DNA of 64,000 bases from Arctopsyche grandis. Lineage: Eukaryota > Arthropoda > Insecta > Trichoptera > Hydropsychidae. Both the position numbers and the translations under genes were made by a program. The stretch is from NCBI RefSeq assembly GCF_051622035.1, contig NC_135361.1, positions 8,933,001 through 8,997,000 of the forward strand. The letters are read 5' to 3'. Positions 33,338 through 47,141 of the stretch are shown here, in pieces (the first letter of the stretch is position 1; each line of letters begins with the position of its first letter). The notes beneath the pieces were generated by a model. The model saw only the letters and a list, made by a program, of their open reading frames with translations, was not told where the DNA came from and searched no databases.

Positions 33338-34363
33338 ATTTCTTAATTATTAAGTATTCAATCATTGTTAATTAAAAAACCTCTATTGAACCTATACTTA
33401 CTGTTATAATAATATATGATTATTATCATTATTATTATTCTTATTGTTATTATAATTATTTTTTAATTTTATTGTACAAAAACTTTTGTTTTTTACGATC
33501 ATTACAGCTACAGCGGCAGCAGGGATTGGTAACGAAAAAAATACCGATTTTTCGTAAAAACAATAAAAAAAATGGATTAATCAATATTTCAGAAGTTTAA
33601 TCATACTTATTTATTTTTGAATTAAAGATTATTGATTTTCAATGAGTGTAAATACATTTTTGCCTTCTTCAAAGAATTGATTTTCATTCGAACAGACTTT
33701 GTATTTTGTAATTTCTATCAAACAAAAAAAAATCTTAATTTTTTTCGGTATCAAAAATCTCACCGCAGTAGAGAAAATGATATTCACTGGCAAACACCAC
33801 TTTAATATAAAAAATGTTATATAAAAATTGTAATATATTAGTGTGTAAACTAGTCATTAACATTGTATTGTAAATTAGGACAAATTGAATGAAAATAAAA
33901 AAAAAACAATAATATCTCATTTATATATGAAATATATAATTAAACTATTGAAAAAAATTACAAACAGCTGTGACATTTGAAGTGTGCATTTACTATACTT
34001 ACATGTGCGTTAACATGTGCACATTTGGTGTATTATACATTAATATACATATGTACGTATGCGAACGTATGTATGTGTAATTGAATAAAAATAATGATTG
34101 TAATAAAAGTTTACATAGATATTTGATTCATACCTTGAGGGAATAAGCACTAACACTATTGTTTATTATAATTATAATAGAATGTATTGTAAAATAAATA
34201 AACTATGAATTAAATGTTATGCGTTAATAATAAAAAAAAATCATCATGTTTTATTTATGAATTATTTCATTCTATCGCAAACCCTCAAAAGGGATATTTC
34301 CTCAGTGCAGACGCCTCTAGGCCTTTGCGAATAAAATCAAATATAAAAAAAACTATCACACAT
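26600..34363. other. Intergenic AT-rich region, no convincing gene
   Basis: This is nearly 8 kb of AT-rich sequence with TA microsatellites and many short poly-T/poly-A runs. A 150-codon open frame at 28752-29204 begins right after a good acceptor-like TTTAG and has unbiased composition for its first 55 codons, then turns AT-rich. A 127-codon minus-strand frame at 32379-32762 has no recognisable motif. Part of the region could be long nAChR 3' UTR. Confidence 0.5.
33272..33332. repeat. (TA)n microsatellite
   Basis: About 30 TA units. Similar tracts occur at 40119-40176, 42792-42890 and 45629-45697. The IYIYIY open frames over them are artefacts. Confidence 0.95.
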
Positions 34364-35412
34364 CTATTTTGTTATCTTTTTGGTACCAAACGAGGGCGTA
34401 TAATAGCCCAAAGCTAAATCCAATAAAGACACCGGACACATCCGATACTTTCGCTGACAATCCATTTTCGCTTTGCCGTTCCTTTGAGCTGAATCGTACA
34501 AATGATGATCGATGGGCTCCGAAGATAGAACTTCAGACGAGGGTAAGCTGTAATTAATTGGACAAAAATTATTTATATATACCTATCTAGATTATCACAG
34601 TCTTCTAAATCTACCGTAATGAAAATAGCTTCACTCAAATTAAAATTAAATCGTCTCTTTTGACACGCTTATTATTACCTGAACACTTTTTTGAAAAGTT
34701 CTTCTACGAGAGAGCCTCCTGTAGGCATAAGCCTTTGGGAAGCTTCACACAAAGCTCTATAAATGCATTCTCTGCCGCTGTAACCCATACTGAAATCAAA
34801 CACGTAATCCAACTGTGAGTGTCATTCTCAAAAAATTGAATTGATTTCACAATACAAGTGGAATTTGCGACTCACTCGTTCATGATCAATTCCAATTTGG
34901 AATACAAATCCCTTCTGAATCGCCTTGCAACCAAAGGATGTGGGACTTTATTTAATTTTGTGAGAACTTCTATCGTCGAATTCTGATTGGGCAAATCGTA
35001 TGCAATGCCCCAATTCAGGCCCCAAGTGTAAATACCGACCGAAGGTTGGCCCAGAACACCCACAGTCATACAAATAGCCATCTGTAATGCAAAATGTATG
35101 TAAATTTCCAATGAGAGTGTGAGACGAGCTGGTAAAACGGAGCGGGGGAGGGTGGAAAAAAAGTAAATAAATAAAAACGAGATCCTTTTGTGGAGGATAT
35201 ATCCGTTAAAAATTCGTTCGTCTCGAACAAACGAATGATAATGGACTTACAGAAAAGCTAGCGCCCTCTGGAAAAGAGAGATATCGCCTTTTTCGCGACA
35301 ACACTTTGGAAATGTCCTTTTCCATTATTTCAGAGTCTTCAGAGGCGACCGGAAAATGAGCAAGACACGCCAAAAACGCTGCCAGCGCGAACGTCTTCTT
35401 TGTCAATTCCAT
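34364..35412 (-). CDS. DM4/DM12-family secreted protein (220 aa, four exons)
   Basis: Minus-strand exons are 35251-35412, 34876-35081, 34679-34789 and 34364-34547. The frame closes at 663 bases. A signal peptide is clear (hydrophobic MELTKKTFALAAFLACLAHF, then PVAS). SRKRRYLSFPEG at residues 39-50 combines a furin-like basic site with the family's F-P-E-G motif. The next segment has GLNWGIAYDLP, then a second basic site VARRFRRDLYSKLE. The core has C131 and C137 (GRECIYRALCE) and the end has C190 and C197 (DCQRKYRMCPVSLLDL), the usual DM4/DM12 cysteine pattern. The molecular role of the family is unknown to me. A likely 5' UTR intron spans 35429-35979, because a good acceptor sits 16 bases above the ATG and a GTGAGT donor lies at 35979. 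Confidence 0.88.
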
Positions 35413-36762
35413 TCTGAACTTTTAAAGACTGCAAAAAAAGGAAAACACTTTAACAGTCGAGACATAATCAACTTAAGGAACTTTGCTCCGAATCATCGCG
35501 TCGCCGTGAAATTTCAACGAGAATAACAAAATTCGGCTCGACTCGGACTGAATTTATCGAAAGCAGAAAAACGGGTACAATTTTAACCCAACCCTACTTA
35601 TAATAACAAAGTTTCAAATAACATGTTTTCAAAATCTTCATTATATTAAATTGAATTCCTACAAAACCCTTTCCGAAAACACAATCTTAAAGGTCAAACT
35701 TTTCCGTACAAAATATTATCAACCACACATTTTACAAAAACCGCACACCGCTAAGTGTGTCAACAAATACCGTCAAAAATAAATGTAATTTCTTATCAAC
35801 ATCATCACCATTACTGAGCAACCTTCATTCGCAATAAATCACAATTTAAATTCGCTTCATTGTTAAGGAATTGTTCGCGATTATATACATCTAATATAAT
35901 ATAATTTCATCGCTATTACATTAATACAGTTATGTATTTTTAATAAAATAAGATTTTTCTCATGTAATCACATACTCACTTTATTTCGCACTAGGAAGAA
36001 GATCAAAAATCACAAAACTTTTATGCTGCGTGGCGGTTTAATATTATTCGCAGAGTAATTTTCGCACGAATTTGGCGTCTCACGATATTCCGAGTAAAAA
36101 TTACGCGGATACACTAGCTGAAGTTTGAGTTAAACAATTCCATTTATCAACGGCCACTTTCACCATTACTCTGCGAAACGTGTTCGGCTTCAGGGGGATG
36201 GGCGATGTCGAGAAGGAAAAAAAGTAAAATTACACAGCGAAATACACTCACACACACACATACACACGTGCGTATAGATAAAACACTCACACAAGTACGT
36301 AAATGTATATATATATATACAAAAAAGTGGGAAAATTCCGGAAAATTCAGCGGAGGCGGCTAACGGCTAAAAAGATTGAGCTGCCGTCAACGGGATAACA
36401 TTGTTGAAAACGTCAGTCAACTATCGCAGGCTATATCACTCAAGCTTGTGTTGTTCACAATGAACGAACCACGCACTTTATACTTTGAATTTTAAATGAA
36501 TGGTGATGTTATTTATTATTTAATTTAAAAAATCTTAAATCATAAAGTATTTTACTCTCTGGACATCTTTCAATTGAGGATTTAGCAGCAAAAAGGGTAA
36601 ATAGGCTTTTTTAATGATACGCAATTACTGAAAAATCAAGAATTTAATAACGATTTAAAAATGTAGTATCATTTTTCATTGCTTTAGCTTCCCAACAAAT
36701 TGTTACCAATGCCAAATTTATCAAATATTTTTTTGTTTTATGTGATTTTTATTTATTTATTT

Positions 36763-36960
36763 ATTTAACGTTTTGGATCATTGTGGCATTACAAGAAGAA
36801 CCTAATGTGCTACAACGGCCTACATAATAAAATAAGAGAGGGAGAAAACAAAAAAAAAAAAAAATTAATGGATAGAACAAAAAGAAAAGTAAAAAATGAT
36901 ACAGAATTTAACACAATCATATGTTATATATTTTATGTAGAGTGAAAGCATATTTCAAGT
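36763..36960 (-). mobile_element. LINE 3' tail with terminal hairpin
   Basis: A (TTTA)n run on the plus strand, the reverse of an A-rich tail, is followed by TTTTGGATCATTGTGGCATT and AATGTGCTACAACGGCC. This is a mutated version of the hairpin seen at 1407, 8640, 17309, 50069 and 57703. Nothing of the coding part remains. Confidence 0.6.
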
Positions 36961-37226
36961 GAAAATATATTCTCACCAATTCAAGCAGTGATAATGTATC
37001 AAACAATGAATTTACAACGTTTAACTCTATAAATTTAACCCTGACAACCCAATCTTAAATGAATAGGGCCAATCCTTACTTAACGTAACCTAACCTAACC
37101 CTTAAATAATACGAACCCTAACAATCTAATCTTAAATGAATAAAACCAACCCTGTTATGATTTCACTTGTATATATTTTCACTTGAAATATAATTTCACT
37201 GTGACATATATGTACATACATATAAC

Positions 37227-37370
37227 CAGCAACATAGCTCAGTGGCTAGCTTATAGTTCAATCAACATAGGGGTCATAGGTTCAATCCTTGGCCCAGTGC
37301 TGTTGGCCAGACTTTGGATATATGTGAATATAAGTATATCAGAGTTTGTCCATTTTTTTTTTTGATTTCG
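37227..37370 (+). mobile_element. tRNA-derived SINE copy, truncated
   Basis: Box A is TAGCTCAGTGG (37235-37245) and box B is GGTTCAATCC (37279-37288). CTTGGCCCAGTGCTGTTGGC and TATCAGAGTTTGTCC follow, as in the SINE pieces at 2340 and 950. The 3' tail is replaced by T-rich sequence. Confidence 0.75.
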
Positions 37371-38368
37371 ATGTTGAAATTTCACCCGATTTCATTCTCA
37401 CCATTATTTGAATATAATTTACCAAATTTATAATAATAATTTTATAACTTTATACAAAGTACTTATGAACATATGTATGTATTTACGAATTTGGCCGTAG
37501 GTGTCGCCTTGGGACAAAACGTGTAATGAAATTTTTTTTTTAAATACATTAATAAGTATGTATACATGTACATTGTATTTTGTATTTGACCACAATTATG
37601 CATTCGAGACGTTTGTTATGTCAATGTGGTGTTTAATTTTAAAAAAATATATGTATGTCATGAAATTTATTTAAATGTATGAAAGAACCACTCTTATAAA
37701 TAAAGTGGTATAAATTAATTTTTGATATTTTAATAAATAAAATTATCACTAAAAAACATAAATATAAAAAATTTGATATATATATAAGTATTTTGAAATA
37801 AAATACAGATAATCACATCTATAAGGAATTCTTCTTCAGCTTATTCTTTCATTCTTTCATCTCATTATTATAATTTAAAAGAAAAAAATAGCAATGGTCT
37901 TTAAAGTTAAATTTACAGGTAAATGAATACTAAAAATATTAGTATAGTATAATATTTCATATTTAGTACATATATTTTTAATTAAAACACAATAATAGTT
38001 ATTGATATCTACCGCATGTAATACAATTTTTCTGACTAAAACACGTTCTTATAGTTAGTTATCATTTTTTAAACAAATATTATATATGTTCATAAATATT
38101 CTCACATACATCTATAAAATAATATAAAGCATAAAGTTTCAATTATGTAGTATAGGTGTTTAAAATATTTGTCTACCAAAAATGAGGACAAGGAAATGCA
38201 TAAAAATCGCCATAAAATAAATAGAGAATCTACAAACGAACGCATCGGGAAATTTAAAATATGATCAACAACCGAAGAAGTTAATCCAATAAGGACATAT
38301 AAAGTCTAGTTTTTGACGTTGAACAACACTATTGCATTAAAATAATGCTTAAATCACTGGTTTCAATA

Positions 38369-38817
38369 ACACTGTTCGACAAATGACGACTTTTTTATTG
38401 GTTCAGAGACGAAATATGACTTTTCTTATAGAATTATGCCCAGTGAACACGAATCTGGTAATAACAAATGTTGATTGGCTCGAGATTCGGAGATATACAT
38501 ATGTGTTTTATAAATCGCGCAATTTGAACTGGATGACTACTTAGATAGATTTGAAAGCTGAAAAGTACTACAAATGGAAGATAAAATATCCGACTATAGA
38601 TTCCAATATTCATTTTGAACAGGAAATTGACAGATTTTGAGACATCGACCGAACAACACCAAGATATAGAAAAATCGCGCGATTTATAAAACACATATGT
38701 ATATCTCCGAATCTCGAGCCAATCAACATTTTTACTACCAGATTCGTGTTCACTGGGCATAATTCTATAAGAAAAGTTATATCTCGTCTCTGAACCATTT
38801 TTCCTGTCGAACAGTGT
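38369..38817. mobile_element. Fold-back element with ACACTGTTCGAC ends, 449 bp
   Basis: The ends are ACACTGTTCGAC and its exact inverse GTCGAACAGTGT. The arms extend over about 150 bases each: GGTTCAGAGACGAAATATGA, GCCCAGTGAACACGAATCTG and TTGATTGGCTCGAGATTCGG on the left are all mirrored on the right. The centre of roughly 110 bases is unpaired. It has no coding capacity; the open frames over it are mirror images of each other. A half copy lies at 25110-25280. Confidence 0.8.
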
Positions 38818-40115
38818 AATCAATAAATTCATTGATTTAAAGTCACTTCGCAGATTTGCGATAAATATCTGACACCCCATAACTGGCCGTAATAAATAAA
38901 ACTATTGTTAATCTCGATAGTATACAACGATCAAATAAATTAATCTACATATCATATAAAACATAAAATCTGATACTTAAACTGAGGCAAGAAATCCTAA
39001 GCTAGGCCCTACCTAATTTTACCTATGAACACATGGGGCGAGTTCACTATATGTCCATATACTATACATAAGTCCAGGCTATTTTATAAGAATAACCATG
39101 CGATCTATATGTATATTAAATATTGTATTCTTCCGTTTGAACGACGTAGACAAATGAAAAAAAGCCAGTTCTGGAAGCTTTCTCACCGGCAGCGATAGAT
39201 GGCACTGTCAGCGGTGCGGTGCTAGAACAGTTTACAGGCGCAAATTATTTCGGGCCCTTTTTTTCGCAAACCCAATTCGGTTCTGAATAGCTTTTTTAAT
39301 TGGATGAAAAGACGTGCAAAATACGAACAAAACTCTTTTAATTTTATTTTTTGTCTTCGAAAATTTCCATTAAGCGAACCGCAAAGGCGAACTAAATGCG
39401 AACGAAGCGACTAAGGATATTCGAGATGTCCTTTGTACTGACTGAACTGATTGGCTTTTTCCGACATTTCGATGGGTCAATGGCCGATCTAGTCCAGTTG
39501 CGTATTACAGCTCGAAATAACAGTAGTGTTATATAATCTAATTCACAAGTTGAAAATTATTTGAATAAACGATTGAATTCATGACGCATTCCATACAAAA
39601 GTGTGTCACTTGAATTTTCATGGTTATAAATTCATAGGGTCAACTGAATACAGTCGTAAAAAGTTTGAAATAAGTATATATGAATATATTAAAATATGAC
39701 GAAAGCTTTCGGGTTTTATATACATACATGTATTTATGATCTACCCATATATAAACATCACAGAAAATAATAACATTATTCTGACAAAAGACAGAACATG
39801 TTTTATGACGGATTATATCTCACAGACATCAGATGCTACAATTATAAAATATGAGCGTTCATCTAATTTTCTTTACAATTAAAATTAATCATTTTTAATA
39901 TCATATTTAAAAGTTCATAAATATTACACTCATATTTGCATCCTGCTTATTTTATTTTTCCTTGAATGTTTTTTTTCCGTATTTTATTCAATTATTATTT
40001 GGTCATTATTCTTAGTATTATATATGTATGTATGTACATATTATACATTTATCCCATATCTATGTACATATTATACATTTATCCCATATCTATGTAAATA
40101 CCAACATTCTTATAT

Positions 40116-40178
<63 letters not shown>

Positions 40179-42006
40179 CCCCAAAAATTTATCTCGGGCC
40201 CCTAGCGAAGTAAATGCACCACTGGATTTTATACTTATTGTTAATAATTGTTTCTATTTTTAAAAATGAATAAATTTATTAATTCAAATAGTACAAATCT
40301 AAAATGAACTTCAAATAAGAATACACCACAGATTTTCCGAAAAATATTCAAATTTATTTTGGTTAAATAGTTTAATATCAAATACAGTATTATTATTTAT
40401 ATAAATCTCACAGTATTATTATTTATATCATTTCACCAGATTTTCAAAAAAAAAATCATTAAACATCGTTAATTATAGCATCAATTATTGTTCTATTTAT
40501 AAAAAAATACTATACTATGTTTTTTTTTTCACAGGTGCAATCTATGTTTTTTGCCCACTAAGCCGACGGTAGTATGTATATATTGTCATGACACAATACT
40601 TGACAGTTTTTTCAATTAAATGCGGATTAAATGATTTTTATTCGCAAAAAAAATTAAGTACCACGATTTATTTCTAACCTTAATATGTAAATAAGTAACG
40701 TAAGTAATCAGCACGTGAAATTATGAAAATGATTTTGTAGATTCCAATGCTGATTTCTCTCACTACCTACTATTAATCTTTGAAGGACAGAGCGTCGAGA
40801 TCGAACGAGTGTCCGAGTAAGACCCCAGTATTTTTTAATCAAAATACAGCTTTTCTCAATACAAATGGGTTCAATATATATCTTATTAATCATTTTATAC
40901 ATCACCATAAAAAAGTTTTTATCCTATAGCATGTTTTTGACTATCTTTGTATTAAAAAATAACAACAAGCATCAACACGCAAACGCACATAGGTAAGGCC
41001 AACAGGCGACTGCATGGCTCAATAGCCACGCGCCAAAAGCGACGAAAACAATAGCTTACGAAAATAAATCTGTCTGTTTCTCTCGCATTGATTCATCGAT
41101 CAACAAGAATATGTAAGCGAACAGTCAAAAACATGACTTATCGCTACCGCCCATAAATCATAGTTTGAAACGTAGAAATGTATAAATGTATTTTTTTAAG
41201 ATGTACCCCTTACAAAAAAAATTTCTTGTAGTTCATTCTATAAATACAAGAAATATAGGGTGTATAGCTTTGAAAACAACATATTTATTACGAAAAACGT
41301 CAAAATTGGGGCACTTGCATACCCCACTTCGGTGAGGGAGGGTTAAATACAATATGACTAGATTTGAGATATTTCCATATATGAAATAATTTGAGATAAA
41401 TGCTAAAAACGACTCATTTTATTACTAATTAATATGTATGTTAACTAAAGAAACTGTCTGGAATGTGGTATAAAATTTCTACATAATAGAACTGCATTGA
41501 TTTTTTATATACTAAGTGGCTATAAATACCCGAAGAATTCGAACCACCGAATGAAAATATGTTACAAATGTACAAATAAATAAATAACGAAGGTGTTTGT
41601 GGCTGTTGAGATGCTCAGTCCTACATGTGCTATATACGAGTATGTATGTAGGTACACAGAAACGTCGACGAATATTGGATTTCAGTTGTGCCAGTGGATT
41701 CCAATTAGCAAGCGTAAACATGGCCAGGTGTTAAGGAAACGGTCACGGAAACGTCCTCAAACATCACGACTGTTGACAGACCGGTAGGGTAACCGGTTCA
41801 CACGCAAACCCCGGTTAATCGAATAGCAGTGTATGGGGGCTCCAGTTAATGTGCTTCCATTGAACGCATCTGCGCTTGTTTATCCCTGGGAACGATTTCT
41901 TTCTATTATTATTACTATACCCCGAGAAATTCAATTATAGGCAGTTTTCTTTATTTGTTCATACATATGTATATAATATAACCAACTTTGTTTTCTTTTA
42001 TAAAAT

Positions 42007-42640
42007 ACTAGTGGTTTTACCCGGCTTCGCTCGGTATTTGTAATATAATTTTTAATATAAACCGCTTAAACATGGTTAATCTAATAGTAAACATTCATTT
42101 CGCAAGCCAGCAGTATGGCTTAATGGTAGCGTGTATGTTTAGCACCAAGTGATCAGTGGGTTCGATCCGCCATACTGCTGGTTAGATTTGGGGGAATTTG
42201 TGACTCAAAGTCGATCGTTTCTTATAAGATGTAGCCAATTTTATCTGATCATTCTTGAAATGGTTCCTCAAAATTGGCAAAAAAAATCATCTTTCCTGAT
42301 GTCAAAAATCTTCTGTATTTATTGTGTGTATAATTTTTAAAAATTATGTACAAAATCTAAATCCATAGATTTCTCAATGGATTAATTCTGTAATTAATTG
42401 TTATTTCGTGTTCTTCAGCTTCTGAAAATACAGTGATTTATTAAATAATAAAATGCTGCATTGTTTGTAATTAATTGTCCAGGAAGGCGAATTGGGGTCT
42501 TCCTGTCAAGCCTTCCTGGTATATATCTATGTAAAAATAAATAATATTCAAACATCGTCATAGAAACTTTGATTTGTTTTTGAAGCTCCCAACCAAACCT
42601 TACAACCTTATAAAGTCTTTTTCGAAATTATATATTAGAT
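42007..42640 (+). mobile_element. Dispersed repeat (TACTAGTGGTTTTACCCGG start) with nested SINE
   Basis: It starts TACTAGTGGTTTTACCCGGC and ends with GAAATTATATATTAG. The same ends bound the copies at 54744-55170 and 62902-63122. A complete SINE (42106-42540) lies inside. The class is unknown. It lacks inverted repeats, so Helitron-like or another non-TIR mechanism is possible. Confidence 0.6.
42106..42540 (+). mobile_element. tRNA-derived SINE, full length with tail hairpin
   Basis: Box A is TGGCTTAATGG (42116-42126) and box B is GGTTCGATCC (42159-42168). The body has AAGTCGATCGTTTCTTATAA and AATCCATAGATTTCTCAATGG. The tail folds back on itself: AGGAAGGC and GCCTTCCT enclose a TTGGGGTCTTCCTGTCAA loop region (about 42481-42520). 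The tail resembles LINE 3' ends, as expected when a SINE borrows LINE machinery. Confidence 0.75.
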
Positions 42641-42789
42641 ATATTTTTTTAATATTATTACAAATGGAATGAATTGTTGGGATCGGAGTTTGGTGTTGTG
42701 TTTATTCAAGCTCACACATGTGTATCAAGTCAGTTTATTTACACACAAGCAAAAAAAATAATTGTTTACATAATACACATATACATATA

Positions 42790-42894
<105 letters not shown>

Positions 42895-42914
42895 ATTTGG
42901 AAAGGGTTTCAATT

Positions 42915-45625
42915 TCAAATAACTCTAGCGGAAGACAACAATAGTTCTAGCGGGGAGAATGGGCACTTCTTTTCGCCATTGTATTCGTTGCAATCCTCTA
43001 CTTTGCTCGCTTTTTTATAACGATCATTAGGTCCACCATTTTCTGGAACGCTGAAAAAAAATTACAGAATTCAATAAAGATTTCCCGCACTCGGTACCTA
43101 CGGGTTTTCTTTCGAAACGAAACTTTCTACGTTTTCCTCCCTTTTCCGTCTCGAATCTTTAACAATGTTTTTTTTTTGTTCCAATGCAACGGAAGGGTCG
43201 TAATAATAATTTTATATTATATGAGCATATATATGTAGAACTTTTTGTATAATATGAACAATATATTAAATATTTAATGTGTATCTACAAAATATGTATT
43301 TACATACATATTTAATATATGTATGTACATTTGCTTAAAGAAATAAAATTGGTGTTTAAAAAATATTTTGATTTTTATATTACAAATAATATATGAGCCT
43401 TTGTTTAAAAGTGGTATAAGTCTACTTTTCTTCATTTCGAGAAATATTTCACAAAACATTAAATATAATGTTTTGCGCTTAACAATATTTAAAAATATTG
43501 GCCTGTAGTACGTTTATTCTGCTTTTCCGAGTTTCAAAATAAATGATAACAATTTGTTAATTAAGTCAAACATAAATAGTGTTATTAGAACTGAAAATTT
43601 GACTTCCTCTACTTTCAAATATCATATCACGTTCTTTGAGTTTGAGGTTTGAATAAATTGATATATCAATGAAATTTTGTTATTGTTTCCAATTTTTAAA
43701 TAAAATTTAAGTTGAATTTTGTTATTGTTCTCAAATTCAATCAGATTAAAATGCCAAGTTTCAAAAATAATACAATGTAGAATAGTTGGCTATAATTTCA
43801 AATCACGTATCAGTTCCTTTTCAAAACCACCCATTAAATCCTAAATGTGAAAAATACGATTGGGAAATAAAATCTATAGAAACTTGAAACACTAAACTAG
43901 ATTGAATTTTAAATGATTATCATTTTTATATTCGATCATACTGATTTACTTATCTTCAAAACATTTCCCTGAACAATTATATCAACAATCGTTTTAAAAA
44001 CGCAATATTTAATTGAAACATTCTATTGATTACATTATTTTAATCGAATAAATTGTTTTTTTTTTAATAAAAATCGTACTATCTACTATATAATAATATA
44101 TATTTCAAAATAAATAACACATCTTCAATGCCGAATAAAAGCTACAGACTTTGAAAGCGTGAGTGAAACGAAACTTTATCGTTTGATCCCGCAGTATGTG
44201 ACTGGTATTCAGAGTCCGAAGCCACCCCTCAAATGGGGTCGTTGAGAGCCAAAGGGTAAAAATAGCCCATTCCAGAACTCAAATGGGCCGAAATGAAATA
44301 TAATCCACGGTTACGATCCGTACGAAATATAAATAAACATGCTTAAATACGTTGGAATCGACATTAGACGTAATATGTACATTTAAAAATAAATCCGTAT
44401 TTAAGGAATTAAGACAGAAATTTCCCGTTGACTCTAATATGTAGTCGGCGGTTCAAACTCGTGTTAATTGTGTTGAAGTTTAAAATTTATTACTTTCAAG
44501 ATTGTCCCCTCGCTCGTGCGAGCTATAATGTCTGTTTAGAAACAATCGTATGTTTCAATTACAGCGCACAGACTAACATTACAATTAAGATTATTATTGA
44601 GCTTTGCAAATGAGCGATAAATTTGGGAAACGCCCCTGTTTTTTGATGTCGTGAAAAAAGGCGAAAATTTCGTCGTCGGAAAATTTCGTATTTAATCAAA
44701 CAAGACGCTTCTCAGTCCTCGGGGTTAATTAGTCATAGCTTCCCGTCTTTGCGGATTATCCCACCGGAAGCAGCTGGTGTGTTAACCCAGAGATCCCCGG
44801 AAAAACCACCCGACGCTAACAGTAAGTGGAGACGAAAGGAAAATCTCACCGTATTTGTCACAACACGTGACGACTTTATGACACTTTTTTGTGTGTGAAT
44901 TCAAATCTTACCGTGAACGCGAGAGATGCTGAACACTCAATGGAATAGTAAACTAACACCGTAGCACGCTTTTGGTAAAATAAAATATTACATAATAATA
45001 AAGAATACAATAAAAATAAAAATGATAAGTTAAACTTTTACGTACTGATATACATAATTATAATTGCATTAAAGCACATTTAAAGTCGGGTAGTTTAATA
45101 TTAAATCTAGAAATTCATATTCTTATTAAACCAAACCAAAAAATTCGGATATGACTAATCCACGACTTTATCTAAATATTTAATTGAGGAATATAAGAAG
45201 TATAAAAAAAAGTTCGATACTGAAACATATCTACATATCCATTCACACATACTGGCTATGAGAGTACTTTCGATACGATTTTGAACGCTAATATAGGGAA
45301 ACTCACACAAGACAAAAGTTCTTCTTTCGGTTTTCGGATTTTGTTCAAAATGTATATATATATATATATACATATGTATATATAATTTTTCATTTTGATA
45401 TATTCAGTGGTATGGAAAAAATCATGTGGTCACAACATTTTTGACTTCTCCGAGAAGAAAAAGTCCCACTTCCGGTTAATTAAATTTTTTTTTATCATAT
45501 TGATACATCATATTGATACAAGAATTATGCCTTAATTTTTCTCGCGAAGATCACACATATTCAAAGGGTCAACAGCCAATTCCGGTTAGTGGATGTTCAC
45601 CATATTTTATATATGTATATGTATG

Positions 45626-45698
<73 letters not shown>

Positions 45699-47141
45699 CT
45701 TGGTATTAATGTATTAAACTTAATGTAGATATGAAATTTTAGTTTAATACAACGAAATGTTTTTGAGAAAAACACAAAAAACCTCAATTCTGTAGAGTGA
45801 AAGTACTAATTCCGGTTATGGTAAAAATATTTAAAAATATATTAGGGTATAAAATTTATAATTTCTATTACTCATAGAAAAACTTCTGTCTGATCCGTTG
45901 AGTGGTTTGGGAGATAATTGAATCCAAAAAATTAAAAAAGAGGACATCCACATATGTATGTATGTATATACAAACGGAATGTACCATTTCCGATCAATTA
46001 AAAAAATTAAAAGAAATTTACGTTGTATAGATTAGCATTTCAGTTACTGATACTATGTTTCAGTTTGATATGACAAACAGTGTTCAAAACATCCCAGAAA
46101 TTCACTGACACACATACTAATACACACATTTTTTCTAGATCATGATAACGTAATCAGTAGTCAATTCTGAGTTTGATTTTTTAAAATCAGTCAAAATCTT
46201 GAGATAAATTTTTCACCAATCAGTTCGATCAGTCAAAAGTATTTAGTTCGATTTTTCGCATGATCACAAAACTTAATCTATGTATTGTTACTACGTACAT
46301 AGATAAAGTAAAAAAATAAGAACAATTGCACTTTAAATAAACCAACGTTTCTTCCAAACTTGGCTTATGAGTATTAATACATTTATATACCATGAATACT
46401 TACAATAGTAAAATTCTAACTATGTCTTCAATGAAACTAGCGTCCTTTGGAGCTAACAAATATTTTACTTCACATAGCGCTCTCAATACGCAGCTTTCTC
46501 CATTGAATCCATGTCTGAAAATTGAAACAATCACAGATGAATCTCAACCTTCATGTTATATTATAGTTAAATATTATACGACTTTAATTACACTTCAAAT
46601 GCCCCTTCGATGCCTCTCCATAGTTCCCTTCTCTGCTTATGGTGCAAACCGAGTCGTGGATGTTTGTAACGCAAGAGTTCTCGAAGTCCGGGACTTTTGA
46701 AAAGGACATCATTCTCCAGAGCGATGTTCCATCCAAGTGGGATTCCGATTAGCAGAGCTTTGACGAGCGAGATTGTAATCTGTTTGAAATGACATTAATC
46801 AAATTTAAAGTTTCAATTTCGCGACGAGCAATCAGTCATCGAGGGGGGGTTTAAATATTTTTTAACGAAAGTATACTTGCAACAAAATTACTGCCTTCGG
46901 GAAAGCTCAGAGCTCTCCTCCTCCTCGACAAGAGCACCCCAGAACTTTTAACATTGGGACACTTCGTTTCAATTTCGCCTAAATTACTTTGGTTCGGCAA
47001 CACGAACGATACGCCGTTGGCCCCAATGTCTTTGTTTGTGCAAGAGTTATTATATTCACAATTCCCAGTCTCTCCTTGGCACGGAGACGACAAACTGAGA
47101 AATCTGATCAACAACACCAATAGTCCAACGTCGAGTTTCAT
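42915..47141 (-). CDS. DM4/DM12-family secreted protein (231 aa, four exons)
   Basis: Minus-strand exons are 46881-47141, 46592-46779, 46404-46514 and 42915-43050. They total 696 bases and close in frame. Start chosen: MKLDVGLLVLLIRFLSLSS, a clean signal peptide; an upstream in-frame ATG at 47192 gives a poorer one. The mature N-terminus has two extra Cys. LLSRRRRALSFPEG (residues 70-83) is the basic site plus FPEG, HHKQRRELWRGIE the second basic site. C158 and C164 (ESCVLRALCE) and C207 and C216 (DCNEYNGEKKCPFSPLELL) complete the family pattern. Intron 1 uses a GC donor (GCAAGT at 46875-46880). The last intron is 3.35 kb and carries repeats, so the terminal exon is easily missed. The function of the family is unknown to me. 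Confidence 0.85.
43051..46403 (-). other. Last intron of the 42915-47141 gene, 3.35 kb
   Basis: The donor is GTAAGT (46398-46403, minus strand) and the acceptor TTTTTCAG (just above 43050). It contains part of a dispersed repeat (43405-43635, inverted to 15175-15760), a (TA)n tract (45629-45697) and a region of scattered TTCCGGTTA motifs (45470-45820). A GC-richer patch at 44150-44880 has no recognised content. Confidence 0.7.

Noticed and set aside
37080-37105. Interstitial telomere repeat (CCTAA)n
   Set aside because: Only two to three CCTAA-like units are present, inside a longer imperfect ~80-base direct repeat. This is too short to call telomeric.
38434-38880. 148-codon minus-strand open frame
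   Set aside because: It lies over the ACACTGTTCGAC fold-back, and the part from each arm mirrors the other. No start, splice or domain evidence supports a gene.
45513-45787. IYIYIY open frames on both strands (also 33135-33375, 40024-40263, 42674-42922)
   Set aside because: They are translations of (TA)n microsatellites.
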